Of a stretch of DNA of 56,128 nt, positions 31,517-42,822 are shown piece after piece. Origin of the DNA: Tissierellia bacterium (GTDB lineage: Bacteria; Bacillota; Clostridia; Tissierellales; Tissierellaceae); NCBI GenBank assembly GCA_012728125.1, contig JAAYFT010000027.1:1-56128 (forward strand), given 5' to 3'. A program made the position numbers and the translations under genes. Under the pieces are notes generated by a model. It worked only from the letters and a program-made list of their open reading frames with translations. It was not told the origin of the DNA and made no database searches. Every line of letters starts with the position of its first letter. The first letter of the stretch is position 1.

Positions 31517-31789
31517 ATGAGAGTTAGGAAGATTCCACTGAGAAAATGTATTGGTTGTGGTGAAAATAAGCCTAAAAAAGAATTAGTTAGGGTTGTTAAA
31601 AATAAGGACTTAGAAGTAAAAATAGATCCTACTGGGAAAATGAATGGTAGAGGTGCGTATATTTGCCCTAATATTAGCTGTTTAGAAAAAGCTCAAAAAA
31701 GCAAAAGACTATCTAATGCACTTGAAATTGAGATTCCCAATACTATATATGAGGAGTTGAGAAGGCTAATGGAATCGGACTTAAAATAG
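31517..31789 (+). CDS. ylxR: YlxR family RNA-binding protein (RnpM)
   Basis: RKCIGCGENKPKKELVRVV and GRGAYICP. Confidence 0.93.
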   Translation: MRVRKIPLRKCIGCGENKPKKELVRVVKNKDLEVKIDPTGKMNGRGAYICPNISCLEKAQKSKRLSNALEIEIPNTIYEELRRLMESDLK

Positions 31790-31822
31790 AATATCACCTT
31801 GAATGAAATAGGGGGTATGTAT

Positions 31823-33922
31823 ATGAAAAAAATAAGAGTTTACGAATTAGCAAGAGAATTGGATACCAGTAGTAAAGATTTAATAAACAAATTAATAGAA
31901 TTAGACATAAATGTTAATAGTCATATGAGTACTCTGGAGAAGGAAGAAGCAGAATTAGTAAAGTCAATTTTAACAGATAGTGTTGAAGAAAAAAAAGAAA
32001 AAAAAGACAGTATTACTAATGAAAAAGACGATAAAAATATAGATAAACAAAATTCTAAAAAAGAAAAAACTGTAATTCCAAAACAAGAAAAAAAGAAAAA
32101 AAATAAAAAAGGTAAGAAAAAAAGAAATAAAAGAGAATATCAAGAAGATAATAAAGAAAGGGATGAGTTAATTATAGAAATAGGAAGCACTATAATTGTA
32201 AGAGAATTAGCTGAAAAAATTGGGGTTACCCCATCACAATTAATATCCAAATTAATAGGCTTAGGTGTTATGGTAAATCAAAACCAACCTATCGATTCAG
32301 ATATAGCTGTTATCGTGGCTGAAGAGTTTGGAGTAGAACTTAAAGTGAAAGATGAATCAGTGGAAGAAGACACTGATACTTTATTCAACCTAGATTTTGA
32401 AGACGATCCGAAGGACCTAAAACCAAGAGCCCCAATAGTAACGGTAATGGGCCATGTAGACCACGGAAAAACTTCATTATTGGATGCTATTAAAAAGACT
32501 AATGTAACTAAATCTGAAGCAGGTGGTATTACACAACATATTGGAGCTTATTTAGTAAATATAAATAACAAGAAGATTTGCTTTTTAGACACCCCAGGCC
32601 ATGAAGCTTTTACTTCCATGCGTGCAAGGGGAGCACAAGTTACTGATATTGCAGTATTAGTAGTTGCAGCTGATGATGGTGTAATGCCTCAAACCATAGA
32701 GGCCATAAACCACGCTAAAGCAGCTAATGTTCCCATAATTGTAGCAATAAATAAAATAGATAAACCTACAGCCAATATAGATAGAATAAAGCAAGAACTA
32801 GTTGAAAACTCTTTAGTTCCAGAAGACTGGGGTGGAGATACTATTACAGTACCTGTGTCTGCAAAGAATAGGGTAGGAATTGAAGAACTTCTTGAAATGA
32901 TATTATTAGTTGCAGAAATACAAGAATTAAAATCCAATCCAAATAGGAAGGCAGTAGGTACCATAATAGAAGCCCAACTTGACAAAGGAAAAGGGCCTAT
33001 GGCTACTGTACTAGTTCAAAAAGGAACACTTGAAATAGGTAGCACAGTAGTTTCTGGGTCTTCCTATGGTAGAGTTAGAGCAATGTTTGATGATAAGGGT
33101 AGAAAAGTTAAAAAGGCCTTACCATCTACTCCAGTAGTAATACTTGGACTATCTGAAGTTCCAAATGCAGGAGATCCATTATATGAAGTAGATGATGAAA
33201 AGACCGCTAGAACTTTAGCTGAAAAACATCAAGAAAAGATTCGAGAACAACAAATAAAAACTGATCAAAAAGTATCTTTAGATGATTTGTTTGAAAGAAT
33301 AAAACAAGGAGAAATTAAAGACTTAAACATTATTATAAAAGCTGATGTTAGAGGCTCTATAGAGGCTTTAAGACAATCACTTGAAAAACTAACCACTGAA
33401 GAAGTAAGGACCAATGTTATTCATAGTGGTGTAGGTGGAATAGCTGAATCAGATATTATGCTGGCATCAGCATCAAATGCCATTGTTATAGGTTTCAATG
33501 TTAGACCTAATTTAAACGCTATAGAAGTTGCTAAAAGGGAAAAAGTTGATATTAGAACATATAGGGTAATCTATGATGCAATAGAAGATATTAAAGCTGC
33601 CATTAAGGGAATGCATGCACCTACTATAGTTGAAGAAGTATTAGGTAGGGCAGAAGTTAGAGCTACATTTAGATTGCCTAATGGTACTACTATTGCAGGA
33701 ATCTATGTTTTAGATGGAAAGATTGCTAGAAACGGGAAGGTAAGACTCTTAAGAAACGACGTAGTTATATATGAGGGTAATGTAGCATCACTTAAGAGAT
33801 TTAAAGATGATGCTAGGGAAGTATTATCAGGATTTGAAGCAGGACTAGGATTAGAAAATTATAATGACGTCAAGGAAGGAGACTTAATAGAAGCATATAT
33901 ATTAAAGGAAGTTCAAAAATAG
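31823..33922 (+). CDS. infB: Translation initiation factor IF-2
   Basis: Two IF2-N domains, Lys-rich linker, [21 protein letters not shown] 31823 (or 31817) preferred. Confidence 0.97.
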   Translation: MKKIRVYELARELDTSSKDLINKLIELDINVNSHMSTLEKEEAELVKSILTDSVEEKKEKKDSITNEKDDKNIDKQNSKKEKTVIPKQEKKKKNKKGKKKRNKREYQEDNKERDELIIEIGSTIIVRELAEKIGVTPSQLISKLIGLGVMVNQNQPIDSDIAVIVAEEFGVELKVKDESVEEDTDTLFNLDFEDDPKDLKPRAPIVTVMGHVDHGKTSLLDAIKKTNVTKSEAGGITQHIGAYLVNINNKKICFLDTPGHEAFTSMRARGAQVTDIAVLVVAADDGVMPQTIEAINHAKAANVPIIVAINKIDKPTANIDRIKQELVENSLVPEDWGGDTITVPVSAKNRVGIEELLEMILLVAEIQELKSNPNRKAVGTIIEAQLDKGKGPMATVLVQKGTLEIGSTVVSGSSYGRVRAMFDDKGRKVKKALPSTPVVILGLSEVPNAGDPLYEVDDEKTARTLAEKHQEKIREQQIKTDQKVSLDDLFERIKQGEIKDLNIIIKADVRGSIEALRQSLEKLTTEEVRTNVIHSGVGGIAESDIMLASASNAIVIGFNVRPNLNAIEVAKREKVDIRTYRVIYDAIEDIKAAIKGMHAPTIVEEVLGRAEVRATFRLPNGTTIAGIYVLDGKIARNGKVRLLRNDVVIYEGNVASLKRFKDDAREVLSGFEAGLGLENYNDVKEGDLIEAYILKEVQK

Positions 33923-33976
33923 AATTTTCAATACTATTAAATAAAAATATTTATCGGTTAATATCAGAGGTGGCTT

Positions 33977-34345
33977 ATGAATAATAAGAGAGTAAATAGA
34001 ATATCAGAAGAGGTTCGAAAAGTTGTTTCTGAGTTATTATTCAATGGATTAAAGGATCCGAGAATCCATTCTATGACAACTATAACCAATGTAGAAGTAA
34101 CAAGAGACTTGAGATACGCAAAAATTTATGTTTCAGTTCTAGGAAATGATGAAGAAAAGAAAAATACAATTGAAGGCTTAGAAAGTGCCAAAGGATTTAT
34201 TAGGAATGAAATTGGTAAAAAAATCGATTTAAGATATGTTCCAGAACCAATATTTCACTTAGATGAATCTATAGAGCAAGGAATATATATGTCTAAGTTG
34301 ATAGAAGAAGTTAATAAAAATACTAGAGATTCAGGTGAAGAATAA
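33977..34345 (+). CDS. rbfA: Ribosome-binding factor A
   Basis: [35 protein letters not shown]. Confidence 0.95.
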   Translation: MNNKRVNRISEEVRKVVSELLFNGLKDPRIHSMTTITNVEVTRDLRYAKIYVSVLGNDEEKKNTIEGLESAKGFIRNEIGKKIDLRYVPEPIFHLDESIEQGIYMSKLIEEVNKNTRDSGEE

Positions 34346-34346
34346 T

Positions 34347-35321
34347 ATGGCATCTATATTAGAGGCAGAGTTTAAGAAGGCTTATAAACAGGTTTTAGAA
34401 AGTCAAAATATATATATTGCTTCCCACGTTCAACCAGATGGCGATAATATTGGTTCTATGTTATCCTTAGGGCTGGCACTAAAGAAATTAAATAAAAATG
34501 TTAGATTGCTAAAAAGCGATGAGATTCCATCAGATTATATGTTTCTTCCTAATATTGATTTGATAAAAGATTACGATAATATTGATGAGATTGATCTATT
34601 TATAGCACTTGATTCTAGTGACGAAGGTAGACTTGGCAAAAACAAAGATTTGCTGTCAAAGGCTAAAACCATATTGAATATTGATCATCATATAAGTAAT
34701 ACAGACTTTGGCCATATCAATATAGTAGACCATAATGCAAGCTCTACTGGTGAGTTAATGTATGACTTTATAAAATATATGAATATTTCAATTGATGAAG
34801 ACATGGCCACTTGTATTTATACTGCTATAAGCTCAGATACAGGAAGCTTTATGTATGATAATACAAGCGCAAAGACCCATGAAATAGCTGCAGATTTAAT
34901 TAAAATCGGTATAGATAAAAGAAATATAAATATTAATCTCTATCAAAACAAGAGTTTGGAAAGAACAAAATTGTTTATTAAAACCATGGATAATTTAGAA
35001 TTGTATTTCGAAAACAAGGTTGGACTTGCAAAAATTACACAAGATATGTTAGAAGATTGTAATGCCAAGATGGAAGATTCAGAGGGTATAATATCTTTTA
35101 TTAGGGATATATCACCTGTTGAAGTTGCAATCCTTTTAAAGGAATTTAGCAATAATGAGATCAAGGTAAGTATGAGGAGTAAAAGATATATTGATGTGGC
35201 CAAAATATGTTCAAATTTTGGTGGTGGAGGCCATATTAGGGCAGCAGGCTGTACCATTAATGAATCTATTGAAGAAGCAAAGGCTTTAATATTAAATGAA
35301 ATTGAAGGGCTATTTAGGTGA
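34347..35321 (+). CDS. nrnA: DHH/DHHA1 phosphoesterase NrnA
   Basis: HVQPDGDNIGSMLSLG, NIDHHISN, GGGGHIRAAGC. Confidence 0.92.
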   Translation: MASILEAEFKKAYKQVLESQNIYIASHVQPDGDNIGSMLSLGLALKKLNKNVRLLKSDEIPSDYMFLPNIDLIKDYDNIDEIDLFIALDSSDEGRLGKNKDLLSKAKTILNIDHHISNTDFGHINIVDHNASSTGELMYDFIKYMNISIDEDMATCIYTAISSDTGSFMYDNTSAKTHEIAADLIKIGIDKRNININLYQNKSLERTKLFIKTMDNLELYFENKVGLAKITQDMLEDCNAKMEDSEGIISFIRDISPVEVAILLKEFSNNEIKVSMRSKRYIDVAKICSNFGGGGHIRAAGCTINESIEEAKALILNEIEGLFR

Positions 35322-35325
35322 TTTA

Positions 35326-36216
35326 ATGAATGGAGTAATCAATATTTTTAAGCCAAAGGGCATGACATCCCATGACGCTGTAAGCGCACTAAGGAAAATA
35401 TTGAAAATAAAAAAAATAGGTCATATTGGAACTTTAGACCCCAATGCAGCCGGAGTACTACCCTTATGTATTGGAAAGGCCACAAGAATTGTTGAATATC
35501 TTGTTGACCTTGATAAGGAATATATTGGTGAGTTAACTTTAGGCATTAGGACAGATACTCAGGATATGGATGGAAAAGTAATCTATACTTCTGATAAAGA
35601 AGTAGATGAAAGACAAATTTACTCCATAATGGAAAAATATAAAGGTAATCTGTCCCAATTGCCACCTATGTACTCTGCACTAAAACATAAGGGTAAGAAA
35701 CTTTACGAGTTAGCCCGTGAAGGAAAAACAGTTGAAAGACAAGCTAGAAATATAAAGATCTATGATCAAAAAATAATAGAAATTAACGATTGTAAATCGA
35801 TTATTTTTTATGTAAAATGTTCAAGGGGCACCTATATAAGAACTTTATGTGATGATATAGGAATGGACCTTGGAACTTATGGTTATATGTCTTATCTAAT
35901 TAGAACTGGAGTAGGTGATTTTAAGATAAATGATTCCTATAGTCTAGAATATATTAAAAAAATTGGTAAGGAAAATCTTGAAAAAATCCTTATTCCAACA
36001 GATAAGGCAATAGGACATTTAGACGAATTAATTCTAGAGGATCGATTCTATAATAAATTAGTTAATGGCAATCTAATTAAAGTAGATCATCATAATGAGG
36101 AAAAGCTTAATAAAAGTTTGCGAATTTATTGTAACAGTAAGTTTATTGGAGTAGGAAAACTTATGATAAAGGACTCCAATCATTATGTAAAAATGGATAA
36201 AGTCTTACTAATATAG
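35326..36216 (+). CDS. truB: tRNA pseudouridine(55) synthase
   Basis: GVINIFKPKGMTSHDAV; GTLDPNAAGVLPLCIG. Confidence 0.97.
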   Translation: MNGVINIFKPKGMTSHDAVSALRKILKIKKIGHIGTLDPNAAGVLPLCIGKATRIVEYLVDLDKEYIGELTLGIRTDTQDMDGKVIYTSDKEVDERQIYSIMEKYKGNLSQLPPMYSALKHKGKKLYELAREGKTVERQARNIKIYDQKIIEINDCKSIIFYVKCSRGTYIRTLCDDIGMDLGTYGYMSYLIRTGVGDFKINDSYSLEYIKKIGKENLEKILIPTDKAIGHLDELILEDRFYNKLVNGNLIKVDHHNEEKLNKSLRIYCNSKFIGVGKLMIKDSNHYVKMDKVLLI

Positions 36217-36225
36217 GTGATATGA

Positions 36226-37140
36226 ATGGAAATATTTGATTTATTAGAATATAAAGAAGAGCGATTTAATACTGCCATAGCCTTGGGAAATTTTGATGGA
36301 CTTCATTTAGGACATCGAAAGTTAATAAATGCCATGGTAAGTAGATCTAGAGAAATTGGAGTTAAACCTTCTTTGCTATTATTTAAAAATCATACTAAAA
36401 CAACTATAAATAAAAATAAGCCAAAAATAATAACCAATAACGAACAAAAATTTAGAATTGCTGAAGAGTTAGGCATTGAGATTATTTATCTCATAGATTT
36501 CGATGAGAATATTATGAAATTATCTGGAGAAGAATTCGTTACAAATATTATCCTTGAAAAGATGAATAGTAAATTAGTGACTGTTGGCTTTGACTATAGA
36601 TTTGGATATAAAGCATCTGGTGACTCTAATTACCTAATAGAATTGGGTAAGAAATATGATTTTGATGTTATAGTTGTTGAGCCAGTTTATGTTGATAATA
36701 AGGTTGTTAGCAGTTCTAGTATTAGAGAATTAATATCTGTGGGAAAAATCGAAGAAACTACCAAAAAACTTGGCAGACCTTATTCTTTCCTTGGTAAGGT
36801 TATTCCAGGTAGTAATAGGGGAAATAAACTAGGTTTTCCAACTGCCAATATTGAACTTATAGATAATTATGTTGTTCCCAAAACCGGAGTTTATGTAACT
36901 AATACTATAATAGATAATAAAAGATATATATCTGCAACGAATATAGGATATAATCCTACATTTAATGAAAATGTTTTGAAAATAGAAACTCATATTCTTG
37001 ATTTTGAGGATAAAATTTATGGGAAAATTATTGAAATTGAGTTTTTAGAATTTATGCGGGATGATATAAAATTTGATGATCCAGAGGATTTAATTGATCA
37101 GATGAGACTTGATATAGAACTAATAAAAAATAGATATTAA
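36226..37140 (+). CDS. ribF: Bifunctional riboflavin kinase/FAD synthetase
   Basis: ALGNFDGLHLGHRKLI; GNKLGFPTANIEL. Confidence 0.97.
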   Translation: MEIFDLLEYKEERFNTAIALGNFDGLHLGHRKLINAMVSRSREIGVKPSLLLFKNHTKTTINKNKPKIITNNEQKFRIAEELGIEIIYLIDFDENIMKLSGEEFVTNIILEKMNSKLVTVGFDYRFGYKASGDSNYLIELGKKYDFDVIVVEPVYVDNKVVSSSSIRELISVGKIEETTKKLGRPYSFLGKVIPGSNRGNKLGFPTANIELIDNYVVPKTGVYVTNTIIDNKRYISATNIGYNPTFNENVLKIETHILDFEDKIYGKIIEIEFLEFMRDDIKFDDPEDLIDQMRLDIELIKNRY

Positions 37141-37183
37141 TGTTTACAATTATAAATTACTATGATAATATTATATTTGGAAA

Positions 37184-37252
37184 TTTCCTATGGCTTTGTT
37201 CGTCGATTCCTCAACGATGTACACAGCTTTAGGAGTATTATAAAAATGGAGG
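37184..37252 (+). promoter_or_regulatory. Candidate S15 (rpsO) autoregulatory leader RNA
   Basis: Nested pairings TCCTA/TAGGA, GCT-T-TGT/ACA-C-AGC, TCGT/ACGA; apical CCTC (37209-37212) complementary to GAGG of the rpsO SD (37249-37252). Confidence 0.6.
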
Positions 37253-37259
37253 TGTAAAA

Positions 37260-37526
37260 ATGTTAACAAAAGAAGTTAAAGAACAAATTATCAATGAGTA
37301 TAAGGTACATGAAAATGATACCGGCTCACCAGAAGTACAAATTGCATTATTAACTTACAGGATTAACTCTTTAAATGAGCATTTAAAAACTCACAAAAAG
37401 GACCACCATTCTAGAAGAGGATTATTAAAAATGGTTGGTCAAAGAAGAGGTCTTTTAAAATATCTTGAGAAAAAGGATATTGAAAGATATCGTTCTTTGA
37501 TAGAAAAATTAGGCATCAGAGGTTAA
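37260..37526 (+). CDS. rpsO: 30S ribosomal protein S15
   Basis: [40 protein letters not shown]. Confidence 0.98.
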   Translation: MLTKEVKEQIINEYKVHENDTGSPEVQIALLTYRINSLNEHLKTHKKDHHSRRGLLKMVGQRRGLLKYLEKKDIERYRSLIEKLGIRG

Positions 37527-37528
37527 TA

Positions 37529-37549
37529 AGAGCGGGAACATCCCGCTCT
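37529..37549 (+). terminator. Hairpin after rpsO (weak terminator)
   Basis: AGAGCGGGA ACA TCCCGCTCT; poor U-tract. Confidence 0.6.
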
Positions 37550-37618
37550 ATTGATTTACCTAGATATTTTCTATTTTTATAGGATATAATATAAGTACAA
37601 TAATAAAGGAGGAATTGC

Positions 37619-39718
37619 ATGGAGAAAACTTATGAATTAAATTTAGCAGGAAAAGCATTAAAAGTTACCATAGGAAAAGTAGCTGAACAAGCAAATGGTG
37701 CATGTTTAGTCCAATATGGTGATACAGTTGTTTTAGCAACTGCAACTGCTTCTAAAGAACCTAGAGAAGGAATTGATTTCTTCCCATTAAGTGTTGATTA
37801 TGAAGAAAAACTATATTCTGTAGGTAAAATACCAGGTGGTTTTATTAAAAGGGAAGGGAGGCCAAGTGAAAAAGCTATTCTTACTTCAAGATTAATAGAT
37901 AGGCCATTAAGACCCTTATTCCCAGATGGATACAGAAATGACGTTCAAATAATTACCACAGTTTTATCTGTAGACCAAGATCATTCGCCTGAAATTGTTG
38001 CAATGATTGGTTCTTCTATTGCCTTGTCTATTTCTGATATTCCTTTTAATGGTCCAACAGGATCAGTCTTAGTAGGATTAATAGATGGCAAATTCGTAAT
38101 TAATCCAAATAGTGAAGAGAGGGAGAAATCAGATATACACTTAGTAGTTGCAGGTACAAAAGATGCCATTATGATGGTTGAAGCAGGAGCCAATGAAATA
38201 CCTGAAGAAACCATTTTAGAAGGAATTCTAACAGCTCACACCGAAATCAAAAAAATATGTGACTTCATTGAAGGCATAGCCAAAGAAATAGGAAAACCTA
38301 AGGCCGAATTTCCAATTTTTGTACCTGATGAGGAAATAGCTAAAAAGGTAAGAGAGTATGGAAGAGAAAAACTAATAGCAGCCATAAATACTGTAGAAAA
38401 ACAGGAAAGACTTGAAAATATAGATAGGGTAAGTAAAGAGATTAAGGAAGTATTTTTAGAAGAGTATCCAGAATCAGAAAGCGACATAAATGAAATTATT
38501 GAAACTATGCTTAAGGAAGAAGTAAGAAGAATGATTTTAGAAGAAGGTATTAGGCCAGATAATAGAAAGGCAGAAGAAATAAGGCCTATTACTACAGAAG
38601 TTGGATTACTTCCTAGGGCCCATGGTTCAGGATTATTTACTAGGGGTCAGACTCAAGTATTAACCATAGCAACTTTAGGAGCCATAAGTGATGCACAAGT
38701 AATAGATGGAATTGGTGAAGAAGAGTCTAAAAGATATATGCATCATTATAATTTCCCACCATATTCAGTAGGTGACGTTAGACCATTAAGGGGTCCTGGC
38801 AGAAGGGAAATTGGTCATGGTGCATTGGCTGAAAGAGCTTTAGAGCCTGTAATACCTTCAGAAGATGACTTTCCTTATACAATTAGGTTAGTATCTGAAG
38901 TTTTAAGCTCCAATGGATCATCTTCTCAAGCCAGTGTATGCGGTAGTACTTTAGCATTACTAGATGCAGGGGTACCCATAAAGGCTCCAGTAGCAGGTAT
39001 TGCAATGGGGCTAATTAAAGAAAAGGATAAGGTAGCAATCCTATCTGACATACAAGGAATGGAAGACCACTTAGGAGATATGGACTTTAAAGTTGCTGGT
39101 ACTAGAAAAGGTGTTACAGCAATACAAATGGATATAAAAATAGCAGGTATAGACAAACCGATATTACAAGAAGCATTGGAAAAAGCTAGAAAGGGAAGGT
39201 TATTCATCTTAGAAAAGATGGAAGAGACCATATCAGCTCCAAGAGAAAGTTTATCACCATACGCACCTATAATGTATACTATGAATGTTAATCCAGACAA
39301 GATTAGGGACATTATTGGACCAGGTGGCAAAATGATAAACAAGATAATTGATGAAACTAATGTAAAAATTGACATAATGGATGATTCAGGAAAAATATTC
39401 ATAACAGCTCCTACTGCTGAAGGTGGCCAAAGAGCAATGGAGATGATTAACAGCATAGTTAAGGAAGTAGAAGTTGGGGATATCTATTTAGGTAAGGTTA
39501 CTAGAATCACTAATTATGGTGCCTTCTTAGAAATATTAAATGGTAAAGAAGGACTTCTTCATATCTCCAATATAGCTAAGGAGAGAATAAACAAGGTAGA
39601 AGACGTATTATCTGTAGGTGATGAGGTATTAGTTAAAGTAATGGAAATAGATAATCAGGGTAGGATCAACTTATCTAGAAAAGCTTTATTACCTGATGAA
39701 CCAAAAAGAGAAGATTAA
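37619..39718 (+). CDS. pnp: Polyribonucleotide nucleotidyltransferase
   Basis: Duplicate RNase PH, KH and S1 domains. Confidence 0.98.
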   Translation: MEKTYELNLAGKALKVTIGKVAEQANGACLVQYGDTVVLATATASKEPREGIDFFPLSVDYEEKLYSVGKIPGGFIKREGRPSEKAILTSRLIDRPLRPLFPDGYRNDVQIITTVLSVDQDHSPEIVAMIGSSIALSISDIPFNGPTGSVLVGLIDGKFVINPNSEEREKSDIHLVVAGTKDAIMMVEAGANEIPEETILEGILTAHTEIKKICDFIEGIAKEIGKPKAEFPIFVPDEEIAKKVREYGREKLIAAINTVEKQERLENIDRVSKEIKEVFLEEYPESESDINEIIETMLKEEVRRMILEEGIRPDNRKAEEIRPITTEVGLLPRAHGSGLFTRGQTQVLTIATLGAISDAQVIDGIGEEESKRYMHHYNFPPYSVGDVRPLRGPGRREIGHGALAERALEPVIPSEDDFPYTIRLVSEVLSSNGSSSQASVCGSTLALLDAGVPIKAPVAGIAMGLIKEKDKVAILSDIQGMEDHLGDMDFKVAGTRKGVTAIQMDIKIAGIDKPILQEALEKARKGRLFILEKMEETISAPRESLSPYAPIMYTMNVNPDKIRDIIGPGGKMINKIIDETNVKIDIMDDSGKIFITAPTAEGGQRAMEMINSIVKEVEVGDIYLGKVTRITNYGAFLEILNGKEGLLHISNIAKERINKVEDVLSVGDEVLVKVMEIDNQGRINLSRKALLPDEPKRED

Positions 39719-39727
39719 TGGTAGATG

Positions 39728-39760
39728 CATGAACCAGAAACTAGGTTCATGTTTTTATTT
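39728..39760 (+). terminator. Intrinsic terminator after pnp
   Basis: CATGAACC...GGTTCATG followed by TTTTTATTTT. Confidence 0.85.
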
Positions 39761-39821
39761 TATAGAATAATAATTAATCTCATGAATATATATTAATGTA
39801 AAATGTATTGGAGGGATTGCA

Positions 39822-40535
39822 ATGAGATTAATTATTATTAATAAAAAGGCTTTGTTATTATTTTTTATAGTATTAGTACTAATCATACTTACTATAATTG
39901 TCACTTTAGTTTATAATAGGGTGGAGGAGACCTTCAACCCAGATGTATATTATCAAGGTAATACAGATGAAAAAATTTTAGCCTTTGCATGTAATGTAGA
40001 TTGGGGTAACGAGTATATTCCTAAAATGCTTAAGATATTTGAGGATAATAATATTAAGATTACTTTTTTTGTAACAGGAAGATGGGCGGAAAAGCACGGG
40101 GAGATTTTAAAAAGTATTTATGAGGCAGGCCATGAAATCGGAAATCATGGCTATAATCATATTGATTATGATAAATTATCTTATGAGAAGAATAAAGAGG
40201 AAATAGAGAAAGCCCATAATATTATAAAAGATGTTATAAATGTTGATTCAAAATATTTCGCCCCACCTTCAGGAGCCTTTAATGACAACACCATTAGAGC
40301 TTCAAAAGATCTGGGTTATGAGCTCATAATGTGGAGCATAGATACCATAGACTGGCGTAAGGATAGTACGAAGGACATAATTATAAGAAGAGTTACAGAA
40401 AAAATTCATAAAGGAGCAATTGTACTAATGCATCCAACTGAAGAAACGGTGAAAGCTTTACCAGAAATAATTAATTATATACATAAAATTGGATACAAAA
40501 TTGGTAGAATTAGCGATATAATTAAAAATGATTAA
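39822..40535 (+). CDS. Polysaccharide deacetylase (CE4) family protein, YlxY/PdaB-like
   Basis: NodB fold motifs HEIGNHGYNH, FAPPSGAFND, MWSIDTIDW; gene order pnp-ylxY-mlpA. Confidence 0.85.
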   Translation: MRLIIINKKALLLFFIVLVLIILTIIVTLVYNRVEETFNPDVYYQGNTDEKILAFACNVDWGNEYIPKMLKIFEDNNIKITFFVTGRWAEKHGEILKSIYEAGHEIGNHGYNHIDYDKLSYEKNKEEIEKAHNIIKDVINVDSKYFAPPSGAFNDNTIRASKDLGYELIMWSIDTIDWRKDSTKDIIIRRVTEKIHKGAIVLMHPTEETVKALPEIINYIHKIGYKIGRISDIIKND

Positions 40536-40561
40536 AAACAGTAGTAACTAAGGAGGAAAAT

Positions 40562-41848
40562 ATGTATTTAATTGATAGACTAGACAATGGTATAAGAGTT
40601 GTCATGGAGAGAATCCCATATATCAACTCTGTTTCTATTGGAATAATAATAGACTGTGGCTCTAAAAATGAAAACAGGAATAATAACGGTATTACCCATT
40701 TTATTGAACACATGTTATTTAAAGGCACCAAGGAAAGAGATGCAAAAGCCATAGCTGAAACCATAGATAATATTGGTGGAGTCTTGAATGCATTTACCAG
40801 CAAGGAGGCTACCGTTTATTATGCAAAGGTCCTGAACAACCATATTGAAACTGCTATTGATGTATTAAGCGATATGGTAAATAATTCATTGTTTAATGAA
40901 GGAGATATTGAAAAAGAAAAATCTGTAATACTTGAAGAATTATTTATGTACTTAGACTCTCCAGAAGATTTAGCAATTGAACTTTTGAACGAAATGATGT
41001 TTGAAGGTACAAGACTTGAATACCCTGTCATAGGTACAGAAGAAAGTATTAAGGCCATTAATAGAGAAAAGATATTATACTATTTTTCAGAAAACTATAT
41101 ATCCGAAAATATGATAATTTCCATAGCAGGGAACATCGATGAAAAAGAATGTTTAAAACTATTAAAATATTATTTTGGGAACTTAAATAGGAAAAAATTA
41201 AAAACATCAGATTTAAAAGTTTCTAAAACCCAGCACAAGTTCACTAATAAATTAAACTACATTAATAAAGATACTGAACAAATAAACCTATGTATAGGTA
41301 TGGAAGGTCTTCCGATTACATCTTCAAAGCTAGAAGCTTTGATGATCTTAAATAATATTTTTGGTGGTAGTATGAGTTCCCGACTATTCCAAAAGATAAG
41401 GGAAGATTTGGGACTAGCCTATACCATAGAAACATTTCCTTCTTCTTTTAAGGAAGCAGGTATTTTAAACCTATTTTTAGGCCTACATCCAGGTCAGGTA
41501 TTAAAATCTATTAAGGCTATTAATGATGAAATTAATCAAATAAAGAAAAATTTAATTTCTAAAGAGGAATTGATGAAATCAAAGGAACAATTAAAGGGGA
41601 ATTATGTATTAAGTATGGAAAATACTTTTAATAGAATGTATGAAATGGGAAAATCATTGTTAGTCTTTGATAGGGTGTTTTCTCAGAAAGAGATCTTAAA
41701 TAGAATAGATAGGATAGATATGGAAGATATTGAGGAAGTTAGCAGGGTTATTTTCAACAGAGAAAAGTTTAATGTTGCTTATGTTGGGAAAGTTGACACT
41801 ATAAATGATAGTAAAATTAAAGAAATATTATTTAATGAGGTGATCTAA
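40562..41848 (+). CDS. M16 family zinc peptidase (MlpA/YmxG-like)
   Basis: [11 protein letters not shown] inverted zinc motif; [15 protein letters not shown]. Confidence 0.93.
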   Translation: MYLIDRLDNGIRVVMERIPYINSVSIGIIIDCGSKNENRNNNGITHFIEHMLFKGTKERDAKAIAETIDNIGGVLNAFTSKEATVYYAKVLNNHIETAIDVLSDMVNNSLFNEGDIEKEKSVILEELFMYLDSPEDLAIELLNEMMFEGTRLEYPVIGTEESIKAINREKILYYFSENYISENMIISIAGNIDEKECLKLLKYYFGNLNRKKLKTSDLKVSKTQHKFTNKLNYINKDTEQINLCIGMEGLPITSSKLEALMILNNIFGGSMSSRLFQKIREDLGLAYTIETFPSSFKEAGILNLFLGLHPGQVLKSIKAINDEINQIKKNLISKEELMKSKEQLKGNYVLSMENTFNRMYEMGKSLLVFDRVFSQKEILNRIDRIDMEDIEEVSRVIFNREKFNVAYVGKVDTINDSKIKEILFNEVI

Positions 41849-41850
41849 GG

Positions 41851-42282
41851 ATGAAAGTAAAAGTTATTAACAAAAGCAAATTTGAACTACCAAAGTATGA
41901 GACTGAAGGTTCTGCAGGAATAGACCTTCAGGCAAATATAGAGGAGCCAATTACATTAAATCCTTTAGAAAGGGCTTTAATACCCACAGGTTTATATATA
42001 TCAATGCCAATGGGTTACGAAGCACAAATCCGAGGTAGATCAGGCCTTGCCCTAAAGCATGGAATTTCATTAGCTAATGGAATTGGAACCATAGACAGTG
42101 ACTATAGGGGAGAGATCAAGGTTATCTTAATCAATTTGGGTAACGAAGCTTATACCATAAATGCAGGCGATAGAATTGCACAAATGGTTTTCATGAAATA
42201 TGAAAAGGCAGAATTAGAATTAGTAGAAGAGTTAGATGAAACAAAAAGAGGTAAGGGTGGTTTTGGACATTCAGGTTATTAA
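41851..42282 (+). CDS. dut: Deoxyuridine 5'-triphosphate nucleotidohydrolase
   Basis: Five dUTPase motifs incl. [36 protein letters not shown]. Confidence 0.96.
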   Translation: MKVKVINKSKFELPKYETEGSAGIDLQANIEEPITLNPLERALIPTGLYISMPMGYEAQIRGRSGLALKHGISLANGIGTIDSDYRGEIKVILINLGNEAYTINAGDRIAQMVFMKYEKAELELVEELDETKRGKGGFGHSGY

Positions 42283-42377
42283 AGCTCATATATGACCTTA
42301 TCATAAATGATAACTCATATTTTTAACAATCCTCCAATATAATTTAATATATATCTTATAAATTAGGAGGGATTATT

Positions 42378-42623
42378 TTGAGACTAATAGACCTGGGACA
42401 AAAAGAAATCGTTAACTTAAATAACGGTGGCAGACTTGGACTAGTTGCAGATAGCGATTTTTTAATAGATGAAGAAAGCGGTAGAATCATTTCTTTATTA
42501 GTTTCAGAAAGAAGATTTGGACTGAGGCTACTTGGTTTAGATAGTATGGATACTGAAATACCCTGGGAATCAATTAGAAAAATAGGTTATGACATGATTA
42601 TTATCGAAACAGACCCTGTTTAA
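42378..42623 (+). CDS. ymxH: YlmC/YmxH family PRC-barrel protein (TTG start)
   Basis: RLIDLGQKEIVNLNNGGRLG...PWESIRKIGYDMIII; after dut. Confidence 0.87.
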   Translation: MRLIDLGQKEIVNLNNGGRLGLVADSDFLIDEESGRIISLLVSERRFGLRLLGLDSMDTEIPWESIRKIGYDMIIIETDPV

Positions 42624-42637
42624 ATCATTACATTTTT

Positions 42638-42670
42638 AAAAACATATATCATTATTGATATATGTTTTTT
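42638..42670 (+). terminator. Intrinsic terminator after ymxH
   Basis: AAAAACATATATCA TTAT TGATATATGTTTTTT. Confidence 0.85.
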
Positions 42671-42732
42671 TATAACCCATAGGAAAGTCCTACTTTTTAT
42701 TCTTAAAATTTATAACTTTCCCCACAAATTTC

Positions 42733-42762
42733 AAAAAAGCTTCAATAGAAGCTATTTTTATT
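42733..42762 (+). terminator. Second, possibly bidirectional terminator-like hairpin
   Basis: AAAAAAGCTTC AATA GAAGCTATTTTTATTT. Confidence 0.55.
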
Positions 42763-42822
42763 TGCATATATTTAACTTAAAGGTAAATGATAATAATACT
42801 TTATTATATGGGAGGCAATAAT

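Noticed and set aside
31789-31823. Missing L7Ae-like ylxQ and ylxP around infB
   Set aside because: Variable presence between lineages; too weak to flag without the whole genome.
42283-42377. Possible promoter/terminator between dut and ymxH (TTATCATAAATGATAA; TATAAT at 42338)
   Set aside because: Only a 6-bp AT-rich stem and no convincing -35; expected by chance at this AT content.
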